Of a stretch of 25,000 nt of DNA, positions 1 through 12,349 are shown piece after piece. Under the pieces are notes generated by a model, which had not been told where the DNA came from, did no database searches, and was given only the letters and a program-made list of their open reading frames with translations. Source of the DNA: Salpingoeca rosetta (Eukaryota > Opisthokonta > Choanoflagellata > Craspedida > Salpingoecidae). How positions within the stretch are numbered: position 1 is the stretch's first letter; every line of letters begins with the position of its first letter. The stretch spans positions 2,339,687-2,364,686 of the forward strand of contig NW_004754932.1 of NCBI RefSeq assembly GCF_000188695.1. The letters run 5' to 3'. A program made the position numbers and the translations under genes.

Positions 1-55
1 AACAACAACAACACAACAACAACCAACAACAACAACAACAACAACAACAACAACT

Positions 56-108
<53 letters not shown>

Positions 109-134
109 CTAAAACAACAACAACAACAACAACT

Positions 135-194
<60 letters not shown>
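1..194. repeat. (AAC)n trinucleotide microsatellite
   Basis: An almost pure AAC/ACA repeat with a few interruptions (CTAAC, ACTT) fills the left edge. In the sense strand of the HDDC2-like gene it is (GTT)n and probably lies in that gene's third intron, since the last visible exon stops at 317. The long valine, leucine and cysteine runs it can encode are not credible protein. Confidence 0.95.
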
Positions 195-316
195 GGCGGC
201 GAGGAGGGGCAGCGCAACGGGTCACGCGTGTGGGCAATGGCAAGTGCCGCTTCCCACACATGCACAGACACACAGACGCACACGGCGCAATCACGCTGCA
301 CGGAGCTCCTGTGTAC

Positions 317-678
317 CTGCTCGCGTTGGGATTTGTCTGCCTTTGAGATGCCGTCGTGAGGTGTGATGTCGCCAACAATACACTCCGCAATGTCGTGAAC
401 AACTGCCATTTGGATGCATCTGCGATAAATAATTGGTGTGTGGGGTTTTGACGGGATTGCGCGTGCGCGCGAGTGAGCGAATCATTCTGGTCTGTGCGGG
501 TGCGGACGAGCGTGTAATGCGAGGGCATCGGGACTGTGGGCGAGCGTAGTGCCAGCAGTAGAATCCACACCGAAGGATGAGGCCGTGGTGCTCGTACACC
601 TGTATACACCCCACCCACACACTCCCACGCCCTGCACACACACACCTGCACACACCTGCACACACACGCACACACACA

Positions 679-711
<33 letters not shown>

Positions 712-1236
712 CCTGCACGTACACTGTCCCACCACCCTGCACATACACTGTCCTCCCTTCCCCCCCCCCCACGCACACATACACCTGCACACACACACGC
801 ACACATGCACACACACACCCACATGCACACACGAGCGTACGTGGTTCGGTCGAGTTGCGATGTGTCTGGGACAGCGAATGCAATGGCTGCCATCATAAAG
901 GAGTGGTCAGCCACGCTTTCTGGCCGCGGCACCTTGCGTCGCACCCATCCTGCCCGTTCCACACGCTTCAACTGCAGCACCGTCTGTATGTTCCATGATG
1001 GTTCATGCGCAGTTGACAATGAAATGAGTCCACGCAAACACTTGAACCTACACACACACACATACAAGCACACATACAAAGACATACAAAGACACACACA
1101 CACACAAGCACACATACAAAGACACACACACACACATACAAGCACATACAACCCCACACACACCACACATACAAGCACACACAAGCACACAAGAAGCACC
1201 AACCTTGAAGAACGACAGCCGGTTGTCCGCCTCCAT
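317..1236 (-). CDS. HDDC2: HD-domain 5'-deoxynucleotidase, HDDC2-like (5' part, runs off left edge)
   Basis: This is the N-terminal 93 residues of an HD-domain phosphohydrolase of the HDDC2/YfbR family, which removes phosphate from deoxynucleoside 5'-monophosphates. Exons on the minus strand are 1204-1236, 841-983 and 317-419, in phases 0, 2 and 0, with donors gttggt, gtacgc and gtacac. Visible signatures are LKRVERAGW near residue 16, PRPESVADHS (His38) and VVHDIAECIVGD (His67, Asp68, Glu71, Asp76). These match the metal-binding and catalytic positions of the family. The start ATG at 1236 gives a short leader directly before the conserved FFKTVLQLKR stretch. The helical C-terminal half, including the last metal-binding Asp, should lie left of the window. 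The first two introns are filled with GT repeats in the sense strand. The family call is firm; the substrate is inferred from family knowledge. Confidence 0.88.
598..838. repeat. CA-rich tract in intron 2 of the HDDC2-like gene
   Basis: An imperfect (CA)n tract with CCTGCA and C-run interruptions fills much of the intron between the exons at 841-983 and 317-419. In the gene's sense strand it reads (GT)n and begins just after the 5' splice site. Open frames through it encode only Cys-Val or His-Thr repeats. Confidence 0.9.
1051..1193. repeat. CA/ACAAG-rich tract in intron 1 of the HDDC2-like gene
   Basis: Repeated CACA blocks are separated by TACAAGCA and CAAAGACA units. The tract fills the intron between exon 1 (1204-1236) and exon 2 (841-983). 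It is (GT)n in the sense strand and lies close to the donor. Confidence 0.88.
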
Positions 1237-2971
1237 TATCTCTGTGTGTCGCCGTCGTACACCGTTCTCTTGTAACTTGTGCTGTCGCGTACAAAATAGG
1301 CGTAGACTGTGTGTGGCTTATCCACCGTCGGTGCGTGAGGACGCATTAGGCGATAGGGGGGTTGTTGGCGCTGCTTCGTGCACACGTGGTGGACGAAAAT
1401 AACTGGGAAACGTGCGCAAATCCTCGTCCCCTTGTGGCAAAAGGGTGAAAGAACTCGTGTTGGCATCGCCCTTTTCCCCCTCACACGCGCGTGAGTGAGT
1501 TGTCTGTGCCCTCGTGGTTGGCTCCCTCCCTCGTCTTCTTCCTCCTCTCCCGTGTGCGCGTGTGCCTTCCATTCCAACCCACCACCAGCTTCAGCTTCGA
1601 CTCCATCGTCAATCTCCCCCTTGTTCCTTTCAATTGCCCCCCCCCCTTCCTCTGTTCCTACTCCCATCGACCAACAACCCCGCTCTTCCTCTCACTCCCT
1701 CAAACCGACCAACACAAAAGCCTCTCCTCGTCCTTATCTGGCGACACACAAGTTGCTTCGAAAAGGTATGCTTCCGTGTGCATGTGCGCGTGTCAACGCG
1801 CGTGCGCATAGTAATCAGCCATCACCGACCACCACAGCTTCTCCTTCCAGAGGCAGGGCGTGAGAGTGCGAGACAGTGTGTGTGCGTGCGCATGCGTGCG
1901 TGTGTCTTTCTGGAAAGCGTGTGAGCCTTCGGTGTATGATTTTGGTGGCATACAACAAGTTGGGTTGAAGCCAATGCACCACCAGCAGCATCACCAGCAG
2001 CATCAGCAGCGTCTGGTGGTATCAGTCACGTGCCAGAGCCCCAGCTTGCTGTGTGTGTGTGTGTTTGTTTGTGGTGGGGGTTGCAACCACGGTGATTTGG
2101 CGAGCGAGTGAGAACGAGGAGGAAGAAGGAGGAGATGGCGAAGAAGAAGGAGAACGAGGGCGACGAGCAGTGATGATGCTGCCAGCTGCTGCAACACCAA
2201 CAACACGCAGCGACACCACCAACACACAGCAACAGCCACAGCCACAGCCAAGGGAGAGACATGTCACACAGTCACATTCAGCCACACCACACAACACGAC
2301 TGTGACAACAATTGGCCTTTCTTCCCCTGCTTTATTTAACGCACAACACTGTCGCACACCACAACCCGCCGCTTCCCTTCCGGCACAACAGTCTTGCACA
2401 CATGCATGCATGCTTCTCATGTCCACATCGCTGTTCACAAGCACCATACGTCACCAACACAACACAATAATTTGCCACACTTCCACTCACCTGCCGCACT
2501 CTCTCTCTTTGAATCCTCCTGTTCCGGTAGCTTACAGCCACCAGGCGCTGCAACACCAACCAACAGTGCTTGGCTGAGCGCGCCCATTTCGCTCATCTAC
2601 GACACTCACAACTTAGCGGTGAGCACCTTGCATGTCTGCATGTGCGTGTCTGCATGCCCATCCACACAGAACACACGACATGCACAAACATTCAAGTACA
2701 TGCGTGCAACTACCCCCACACACTTATACACACAGAACACACCCTCAACACACACGCACACACTCAAAGCACATGCTAATCCTATCACACATCAACACCA
2801 TACACGTCCGGCCACACACTCTGAATGCCTTGACTCACAACTACTGTTTGCCCCCATCCCCACCCCACGATTCTCTCCTCATCGTTTTGTAGACTGTGGT
2901 CGTGTTGTCAAACGAACCACACCCCTCTCCTCCCCTCCCCCCCCGAGACTACCAGGAGTAGCCAGTCAATC
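1237..2971. other. Divergent intergenic / 5'-UTR region between HDDC2-like gene and LARP1
   Basis: About 1.7 kb lies between two head-to-head start codons and must hold both promoters. No open frame here resembles a known protein. The sequence is pyrimidine-rich with CA-rich patches (for example 2640-2810) and a purine-rich block at 2105-2180. Just before the LARP1 start, a C-rich tract ends in ACCAG at 2951-2955, which looks like a 3' splice site. LARP1 therefore probably has a non-coding first exon further upstream. I see no TATA box that I would defend. Confidence 0.6.
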
Positions 2972-5900
2972 ATGAGCACTCAGACCCACCTGGAAAGCGA
3001 GCAGCCAGTCGCTGCCGCTCAGGAACAGCAAGAGCGACGCACAGCAGAGGACGCCACCATCGCCGCCACTACCACCGGTGGCTCAGACGTGGCTGATGCT
3101 GTGGAAGCCACAGAGGACACCACGACAGCACCCGTCTCCAACGCCGCCGTGAGCGAGGGCCGCCCCGCCACACAGGAGGACGAGGACGACGCATGGACCG
3201 CAATTGAGACCAAGCCCAAGCCCCAGCGCCAGCGCCGCGCCCAGCCCACCAAGCAGGCTCTGGCAAAGGACCCCCCCGCGCCCTCTACATCTGGTGCAGG
3301 CTCGTCTGCAACGTCCTCCTCCGCCGCCTCTTCCGCCGCCAGCAAGCGCAACTGGCGCAAGGAGCGCGGTGCTGGGCAGAAGGCACAGGGTGCCCGTGAC
3401 GGCGAGGTGCGCCGTGATGATGCTGCCGCTCCAGCCGGTGGCAAAGCCTCTCGCAACAGGCGCCGCAACCGCGGTGGCCGCCAGGGCAAAGGCTCCTCTT
3501 CCAAGTCCTCCACATCCTCCGACCCGGCCCAGGGATCCGAGCAGCAGACACAGCAGAAGCGCCAGCAGCAGCAGCAGAAGCCCGCCAAAAAGGCCCCAGT
3601 GACGCCCAACGTCATGGGCGCCTGGCGCAAGCCCATCACAGAGGTCATCAAGCACCCGCGTTCCCAGAAGCAGGTGCAATCCAAGGTGGCCGACGCTGCC
3701 GCCGCCGCCGCTACTACCGCGACCGCTAAGGACGCCAATGCCACTGCCACCGCAGCCACGGACTCGAGCGCCGCGGTCATCATGCCGCCTGCTCCCAAGG
3801 TGAAGCAAGTGGAGACCCCACGCCAGTCTCCCGAGCAGGACACGGAGGCTGATGACGCCGATGCCGGTGTCACCGTTCCTCCCACGTTCACCCTCAACAG
3901 CCAGCAGTCCTCCTCCACCGCTGTCAAGCTGCCCGCGCCAGCCACGGCTTCAAGCACAGCCGCCGCTCCCGTTCACAACCCGCTGGGCAGCGTGGGTGAC
4001 CCGATTGACGTCACCGCCAGCAAGTCTTCTTCCGCCAGCGCCGCGCAGGCATCCACATGTTCCTCATCGGCTGCTTCCGCCGCCGCCATCACCAACCCAT
4101 CCTCCTCTGCGGCGGCCACCAGCCAGCAGCCCACGGCCACCCCCAAGGGCTGGGCCAAGCCCGCCCCAACAGCCGCCAAGGCTGCGGCAAACAAGAACGA
4201 CCCGGCCTGGCCGTCACTCGGCGCCGTCGTCGCTGCGGACTCAACAGAGGCTAAGGCCGGTAAGCCCGCCGGCGAGGGCCAGGCTGCCGCATCGACGACC
4301 AAGGCTGCCAAGCCAAACACTGGCGACGCCCCTTCACGCAGCAGCGCAACCACCGCCAGCAGCCCCGGCAGCGCCGCCGATGCCGCTGCACAGGACTCCG
4401 GCAAGATCAACTTCCGCAGCAAGGCCAAGTTCAAGCCTTTTGAGGGCGAGCTTGGGCTGCAGACACCCAAGACACGCGACGCCCAAAGGCAAAGCGCGGA
4501 TAAGAACACAAACGGCGGTCGCCGTCGTGGTGGCAACCAGCAAAGCCGCAAGGGTCAGCCCCACAGGCATCCACGCCGCCAGGGCAGCGGTGCTAGCAGC
4601 AACAACAGCAAGAAGCAGCACCAACAACAGCAACCTCAGCAGCACCAGCAGCAGCCGCACCAACAACAGCACAACCAACAAAAGCACGGTCTCCCCCAGC
4701 AGCAGCAGCAGCAGCAGCGGCAGCCACAGATGGATGCCGGCATGGCCCCGTTCAACCCTCAGATGATGAGTGCGTTATCTTTGTGTTATTGGCTTTGTGT
4801 CATTCGCCCTGTGTTATGTTCATGTACACGAGTGTGATCACTTTGTCTGCATCTGGCACGACATGCGCAGTGTGCGATTCCGCCATCATTTACAGTGCCT
4901 CTTGGTTTCTCACCCCACTTTGACTTGTTCACCTCACCTTGTTTGCTCTTCGCAGTGCCGCCCATGTTCATTCCCAACCAGGAGTTTATGCCTACCTGTA
5001 CGTTCACTCCACGTCAATGTTCTGCTCTTTTTTTGGTGTGTGTGTGTTATACCCGCTGGTTATGTCGCCTCCCTTGTGTTTACACGTTGTCACTTGTTGC
5101 GTGCATGCAGTGATGGGCTATTCGTCAAGATTGTTGTGTCGTGAGACCAACACGGACAAATGCCAGTCTGCCACTCACTTACAGTTACTCTTCCACGCAT
5201 TGTTCTACACCCCCCCCAACGCCCCTGATGATTTCACGTCTATTTGCAGACGGGTTCCCGGACCCAATGACCATTGTGCGCAGCCAGCTTGAGTACTACA
5301 TGTCAGACAAGAACCTTGCCACTGACAACTTCCTCCGACAGCACATGGATGCCGACGGCGTGGTTCCTGCAACGGTTCTTCTCGAGTTCCCGCGCGTGCA
5401 GAAGTACCTGCACATGTACGGGATCACGGGCCAGCAGGCCCGCCTCGCAATCGCGCGCGACAGCCTCATGCAGTGAGTGTACAACGCACGTTTGTTTGGT
5501 TGGTTGGTTGGTTGGTTGGTTGTTTGTTTGTTTGTTTGTTTGGTTGGTTGGTTGGTTGGTTGTTTGTTCGTGTATGCCGCGTTGAGTTTGAGCAAGCAGC
5601 TGCAGTCTTGATTGTCCTTCAATGAATGCTTCTCGCGCACATTGACACGCATTCTTGCCATACGCGTTTGCGCAACCACAACAGGAGCCCCATGCTTGAG
5701 ACTGTCATGCGTGGCGACTCCTTGGGCATTCGCCGCAGGGCCTTTGAACCCAGTGAAGTGATCCTGAAGAAGGCTGTCAACGCCCCAGAATTCTATCCAA
5801 GCAGCAGTGAGTTGTCTGTTCCGCAATATGCATGACCTCATGTGTGTTTCCTTGTCGAAACAAACACATGCACAAAGCTTCAATGTGTTTGCGGTTTCTT

Positions 5901-8626
5901 GTGTTCGTGCCTGCGCGTGTTGTGCCTGAACTGCGTTATGTATCACTCATGTTTGATTTCCGCGTGCCCACGCCCCGCCCCGACTTGCACCTGTGTTCAG
6001 AGCCCACCGTTGGTTTGATGCCACAGCCTTTTTTCGCCGGCGATCAGACACCGCCTCACGACACACAGCAGGAGGTGAGCGCCACACTCACACGCTTTTC
6101 AGCCCCATCTCCTTCCTCACTCGTGTCCGTGTAGAAGAGGTGCACTGGCTCCTGTCTGTGTTTGGTTTTGACTCGGGTTCGTCAGTTGGTTTGGTTGGCC
6201 GGACAGGCCTGTATTTTTCGGGTGTTTGAGAACGTTTTTCACCGGTTGGAAGGACTTGGCTGGAGAACGCTCCCTTGTTCCCCAACCTTTTTCAATGCAC
6301 ATTGTCTGCATTTCTTTCTTGTGTGCCGTGAGACAACCAACTGTAAGCCGTTGCTTTGAAGCGAGCTCTTGCGCTCCGTCACCAAGCAGGCTGCATTGAT
6401 TTAGTTCTCAACGCTTGTGTACTTTGGGTGGCATTGTAGTCCAGTTGTTTCTGTTCCTGGCCTTGTCTTGTTTCCCTCCACAAACCATAGTTGTCATACC
6501 TTGTGCATGACCACATCTTGTTCCTCTTGTTGTTTTCTCTTTTCCGTGTGTTTGTTTTTCCTTCTGTTTTAGGGGCGTGTGTTGCTTCCCGAGCCTACAC
6601 CAGCCATGTGATCTGGAGCCATCGGAACGCAGCCTAACAGCATCAGCATCATCTCGGCATTCGTGATCCGTGCAGTTTTCATTTACCATCTCTGTTTTGC
6701 GCTCATTCCTACCTCCACCCCATCTTCCCACTCGCTCGACCGTTTCCGTCTCCGTCCACGCCTCCCCCTGACATGACTGTCTCTCTTGTATTCGTCACAA
6801 TGGCGTCTCTCGCCCTGCATGTTGCGTTGGCTTGTTGTGGCTGTGTTGTGACTGATAGTGATCGTGTGTCACGTTTCTTTATCCGCTTTGTTGCTTTGGT
6901 TCTTCATGCCTTGTTTCGCCCTTTCTCGCACCCCTTGCCCCTTTTCTCGAGCACGTACATACTGGTAGAGGGGACGCGTGCTGTCCCGTCGTTCCAACAT
7001 CCAGCGTTGCTCTTTCCCCCTACCCCTTTCCCTTCTTTTCTCACTTCCCTCGGTTGGCTTTTTTTTTGTTTGCTTGTTTTGGCACGGTTGGAAGCCTTCA
7101 CCTTGGAGCCTGGTCACTTCGCTTGCTGTGAGTTGATTGGGATGCCTTGAAGCTGTGCGGAGGCGATCAAGTTGGGTGCTTTCCCTTGTTCAAAGCGTGC
7201 TTGGTGTTGTCATCTATCCCTTCCATCACCCGCTACTGAAACTAGCTCGCATTCTTTTGGTTTCTTTTCTTGTTTCTGCTGTTGGCTCGCGCGTGTTGTT
7301 CTGCACTTCTTTTGTGGTTGTTTGAACGCTGGGTCAGTCGCCGTTGGGATGGGTTGATCCCCATTTTACAGATTGCGCTTTTGTCGTGTGTATGGCATTG
7401 TTTTCCTGTCCATGCACCTCTTCCCTTTCAAACCGCCGTGCCACAATGAAGCTGTCGCCCGCTTCGCGTTGTCCACCGCACGTCACCAGCGATCCCATGG
7501 CTCAAACGCGCAACACACGCCCTCTTCCCCTCTTTTCCGGCCGGCCTAGTTTCTCATCCCTCTCGTCTAGCCGAGCCCCAATTCGTATCAATGACGCCAC
7601 ATAGTACAGCGTATTGTGAGCTCTGCCTGCTTTGACGTCGTTGTTGTCGCCAATCGCAGCGGCTCTGTGCGTTTTGCAGCACATCCTGTTTTGCGCTCTC
7701 AGCAACCGTGGTGGCCACTTTGGTATTGCGGCGTTTTCCCCCCTCTTTTCATTTCTTGCACCAAGCTCGTGCTTGGGATAATCGGTCGCTTCTTCTTTCG
7801 CACTTCTCACACCGCGTGAGGTTTCTGTTTAGTTTTTCCTTGCGCTTGGGTCCGCCCCATGGCTCTCATTGTTCATGGGGCAACGGGTCATCCAATGCCG
7901 CTGTGCCCAAGCACATCCCTTCTTCCCGACCTGTCCGTGAAATTTCCTCCTCTTTGCCTGCCCCCCCCCAAGTCTCTATATCTTCATCCCTTCCTCCCTC
8001 CGTGCCCTTCTCACCATCCAACCAACCTCTCAACCAACCAGCCAACCAAGCCCCCCTTCCTCCTCTCTCCCCCTCTTCTCTATTTCTCTCCCCCTTTCAG
8101 CCGTTTCACATTCCTAGAGCGTCCTGTTGATGTGGTGTTGTCATTCCCGTGTTTCGTTTCTTAGTCGGATGCGTTCGCGCCCCTTTCTCTGTCAGCTTCT
8201 GTCGCATGATCGATTTGTGATTGCATCGCACGGTTCTCCGTGCTTTGTCACGAGTTGCATCGTCATATGCGTACAGCTGTTTGTCAGGAGGAGTGCGTGT
8301 GTCGCAGTTGTCTTCTTGTTGTTGTTGTTGTTGTTTTCGTTGATGTTGATGTTGTTGTTGTGGAGAAGTTGTGTTGCTTTCGTCTTGTACTTCTAATTAA
8401 AACCTGAAACCGACACTCGGTCAATGGTTTTAATTGGGGGAGACAGGCTGTGGGGTTGCTGTGCTTCAAGCGCGGCTACCTGCCTTATACTCTTGGTTGC
8501 ATTTTTCCATCACACGGAGCTCACCGGTTGTTTTGTTTTGACGCTTACTCTGTTGCAGAAGACGAAGAAGAAGAAGCGGAAGAGCAAGGCGAAGAAGGCG
8601 GAGCCAAGCTCAGCATCACCAGCAGA

Positions 8627-8669
<43 letters not shown>

Positions 8670-11600
8670 GAGCAAGAGAAGCCGCAAGACAATGCACCGG
8701 CCACCCCTGACAATGAGGACACCGCTGTACCTAGGGAGCCTTCGGACAATGCTTTGGCGCCAGACTCGGTGACAGAGCAACTGCTGCTGCAAAAACCTGG
8801 ATCGCAGCGGCCCAAACAGATTGCCTTCAGCAAGGAAGAGTACGTATGGATGCTGTCGGTGATGGTGATGGTGATGTGGAGAGCGATCGCTGTGTGTGAA
8901 TGCGCGACCCCGCGCGTGTGTGTGTGCTGTATTCATTGATGGTCTGGTTTTGGTTTTGTTGAATTTAATCATGTTTTGTGATGTCAGCCTTCGTTTTGCT
9001 CCTGCGACACGCTTCTGACATGTTTTCTTGTTTTGCTGTGTTTCCGCGCTCAGCCTTTCCGATGACTTCAAGGACGAAGACCTGCAGAGCTTGACCATCA
9101 TCATCTCCACGGTGAGTTGACGATGGGCTACGACGGGTGCGGGTTGTGCCTGATTACCTGCTCTTGTTGGGCGTGCCATGTATTTCTTGGGAGCTCTTGT
9201 TGTACTTTGGGTGCACGCCCGCCGCACGTGACAAGTGCGGTCAACACAACATCCACGCACATGAAGCACCCGCACCAACTTGACCATGTATGTGGTTTCC
9301 TACCAACTCACGTTTCACACCACCTTCACCGCTTGTCACAAACGCACCCACATCTACACCTCCACAGCCGTCGAAACCGAGGCGCCTGAAGCATGAGGGC
9401 AAGGATCGCACCGGCGTGAGCGTGAAGCGCGCAACAAAGCGGGCTGGCCTCCGTCGCGAAATCATGGCTGACTTTGAGGAGTATGAGGTACGTGCCGTGT
9501 GTGTGTATAAGTGTACATAAGTCTGCCGTGCTTCTGTGCCTTTCACTGCTCTGAGACAACCACTGAGCAAAACAGTTGTTTTTGTGCTCGCCGTCCTTCC
9601 TTGAGTTCTTTCTCTCCTGCCACTCTTCTCCCCCCTGATTGTCTGCACGTCCATCGTTTCAATGGGTCTCTCTCTTTCTTTCTCCTTCTGTGGACAATCC
9701 ACGCGACTTTGATGTTTGCGTCTGTTCCCCCTTCATTCTTGTTTGGCGGAATGATGGAGACTAGTTTATCCATTCTCTGAAGAGTGCGCTGTGTTGGCCG
9801 CCTGAGCCAATGCGGCCAGTCTTGGCAAGGGTTTTCCTTGCTGAGACAGAGTTGTCGCTCGTGCTCTCCTTTGGCCAACACAGCACCCTCGGCACTCTGG
9901 CCGTTGCCTGGTGAAGTGCATTTCTTGTGTTGCCTTGCGGCATCGCATGCGCTTGTGTGCAGTGTCCTTTGATGCCTGCAGTGTGTGGTCTTTGCTGTGC
10001 GTGTGTGCTTGTGGAGGTCTTCCTCCCTTGCTCTTCATGCTGCAAATGCGACCGCTGTTGGTCATGAAAGGCACTGTTGAGCGTCTTGCTGATGATGCAA
10101 TCAGCACCCGATCTGCAGTTTTACTTTTGTGTCGTGGTTCGCGTGCTTCTTTGCCGCGTTCTGATGGCACAAGCGGGCATTGGCCAAGCCGTGGGCAGCT
10201 CTCTGTCGCTGTTGTACACGAACTGACCGCCTCCTCTTTTCTGTTGTTTTTGGTCCGAGAACCTTTCCTCCATGTTTCTTCTTGCGTATTTGGTCTGCTT
10301 CCCTTTGTTTTACACGTTGCCGCTTGCGTGTTGCTGAGCTTCGGTGGTTCCCATACGACTGACCCGCACCTACCACCTGAACGCATGGCATCCGACATGC
10401 TCCTGTGCTGCCTTCCGCCCTTGTGGCTCACAGGCTGACCGTGAGTACTTTGATAGGTACGAAGCAACACGCCGTGCCCACCTGGGTTCCAAGACTGTGA
10501 TTCGGGTAAGGGAGAAGAATTGAATGAAACTGTGATTGCAAATCACTGCGCCTGAAATCACTGCATGATATGATGTGATGCGTTTGTGCTCCATGGTTTA
10601 TCTGTCTTCAACACTGTGCTTGTATGGAGCGAGCCTTGTGTTCGGTACCAGACCTGTTGTTGCTGCCGTGCAGTGTTCAGCATTCATGATGGTTTTGTCG
10701 TTAATCGCCTGCTTGCTGCTTTTCCGTTCCCCCGATCTCTGCTCGTGATTTCCCTCTTTCCTTCCATGCCCCCCCCCCAACCCAACATCACCAACAGCCC
10801 GAGGCATTGGAGGAGATTTCCAAGCCGCGCAGTGGGTCTGTGCGCGAGGCGCCGGAGCACATGGCCGTGTCCGACGTTGTGTCGTCCGATCGCATTCGTG
10901 CCAGCAGTGTTGGCTCGCCGCGCGCCGACACTGCGCTTGCACCGCTTCCACTCACACCAAATGAGATGCGCCAGGGCGGCCGCTTCTTCCCAGCCAAGAC
11001 CACACCAGAGGTTGGTTGCTGCATGACTTCTTGTGTTTGTACGTGAAGCGTGTGGATTGTGTGTGTGTGTGTGCTTGTTGTGTGATGTATGAATTTTGCA
11101 TGCTGGTTGCTGATCTTTCCGTGATCATCTCGTTGTGTTTGTTGTTTTCTTTTTTCCCTTCTTTTCGCTCGCACTGCAGCCATCGCCGCTCAAGAAGGGC
11201 AAGTCCTACAAGTCAAAGTACAGCACCCGCCCAGAGCATGAGGACTCGATTGGCTGGGTCATGAACCCCGATGCGGAGCCATACCAGCCACAGGGCTCGG
11301 TGGAAGATGTCCGCAGCGCGGTACGTAACACAGCCCCTGCTTCTCTGCGTTCCATTTGCTCGCTTGTTTTTTTTTTTGTGAGCGCCATAATCGTTTCGTG
11401 ATTTTGCTGACTGCGTTGCACGGTGTCGCATGTCACAACGCTCCATCGGTTGTGCGCGTGCATGTGTTTATTTTCTCTCTCTCTCTCTCTCTTGCCCACT
11501 CACGGCTTGTCTTTCCCTTCTCGCACGCAGCAGAATACTAAGCCCCAGCGCCGTGACGTTAGCCGCTACATCAACGGTGAGGACGCGACGCAGCGACACG

Positions 11601-12314
11601 TGTACAGCAAGTACCATGCACAGGCGCTGCGAGCTCGCAAGCGCCTTGGCCCGGCAAGGTCACAGGAGATGCGCAACCTCTTCCGGTTCTGGTCCTTCTT
11701 CCTGCGCGAGCACTTCAACAAGAACATGTACACCGAGTTCAAGAAGCTCGCCATGGAGGATCACAAGGCTGGCTCTCGGTGCGTTCAATGTGCTGTGTGC
11801 GTGCGTGTAGAAGAGGGGGTGGTTGATATTGCGTCATGCTGTTGCATTGAGTTATGTTTCATCGTGTCGTGTTCGTTTACATTGTTCCGTCGTTTGAACA
11901 CCTCTTTGCGAGTTATTTCAGCCACATGCTCATACACTTTGCATGATGTGTGTGTGTCGCTGATTGCTGTGCACCACGTCAGGTACGGTATGGAGTGCCT
12001 GTTCCGGTTTTACAGCTACGGCCTGGAGAAGCGGTACCGGTTTGACCTGTATCAGGAGTTCCAGGACATGGTGCTGTGGGAACACAACGAGGGCCACTTG
12101 TACGGGCTTGAGAAGCTGTGGGCGCTTCTGCACTACAGCAAAGACCACCGCTACCCTGGCCAGCTGCGCCCGGAGCTCAAGGAAATTATTGCACCCTTTA
12201 AGAAGATTGAGGACTTTCGCATCTCCATCGTAAGTATGGTTGTTGGTTTTGTTTGAAACTGGCGTGATATGTGTTTGCGAGGCTGCGTTGCAGCGCTTGT
12301 GTTGTTGTTGTTGT

Positions 12315-12349
<35 letters not shown>

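Noticed and set aside
1..194. Telomeric or subtelomeric repeat
   Set aside because: AAC is not a telomere-type unit, and the same repeat type occurs inside introns elsewhere in the window (24420-24543).
109..1294. Long Cys-Val-rich and His-Thr-rich open frames, metallothionein-like or histidine-rich at first sight
   Set aside because: They are translations of CA/GT microsatellites inside introns of the HDDC2-like gene; the real exons are in other frames with splice sites.
5112..5249. A possible extra LARP1 exon starting at TGATGGGC after a cag at 5111
   Set aside because: Exon 2 (phase 1) joins exon 3 at 5250 with a matching phase and yields PTYGFPDP leading into the La motif. The extra segment encodes unrelated low-quality sequence and breaks the frame.
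6408..8164. Possible nested genes in the large LARP1 intron (several open frames of 60-140 codons)
   Set aside because: They are compositionally biased (Phe/Leu/Pro/Ser or Lys/Arg-rich), overlap on both strands, and show no conserved motif.
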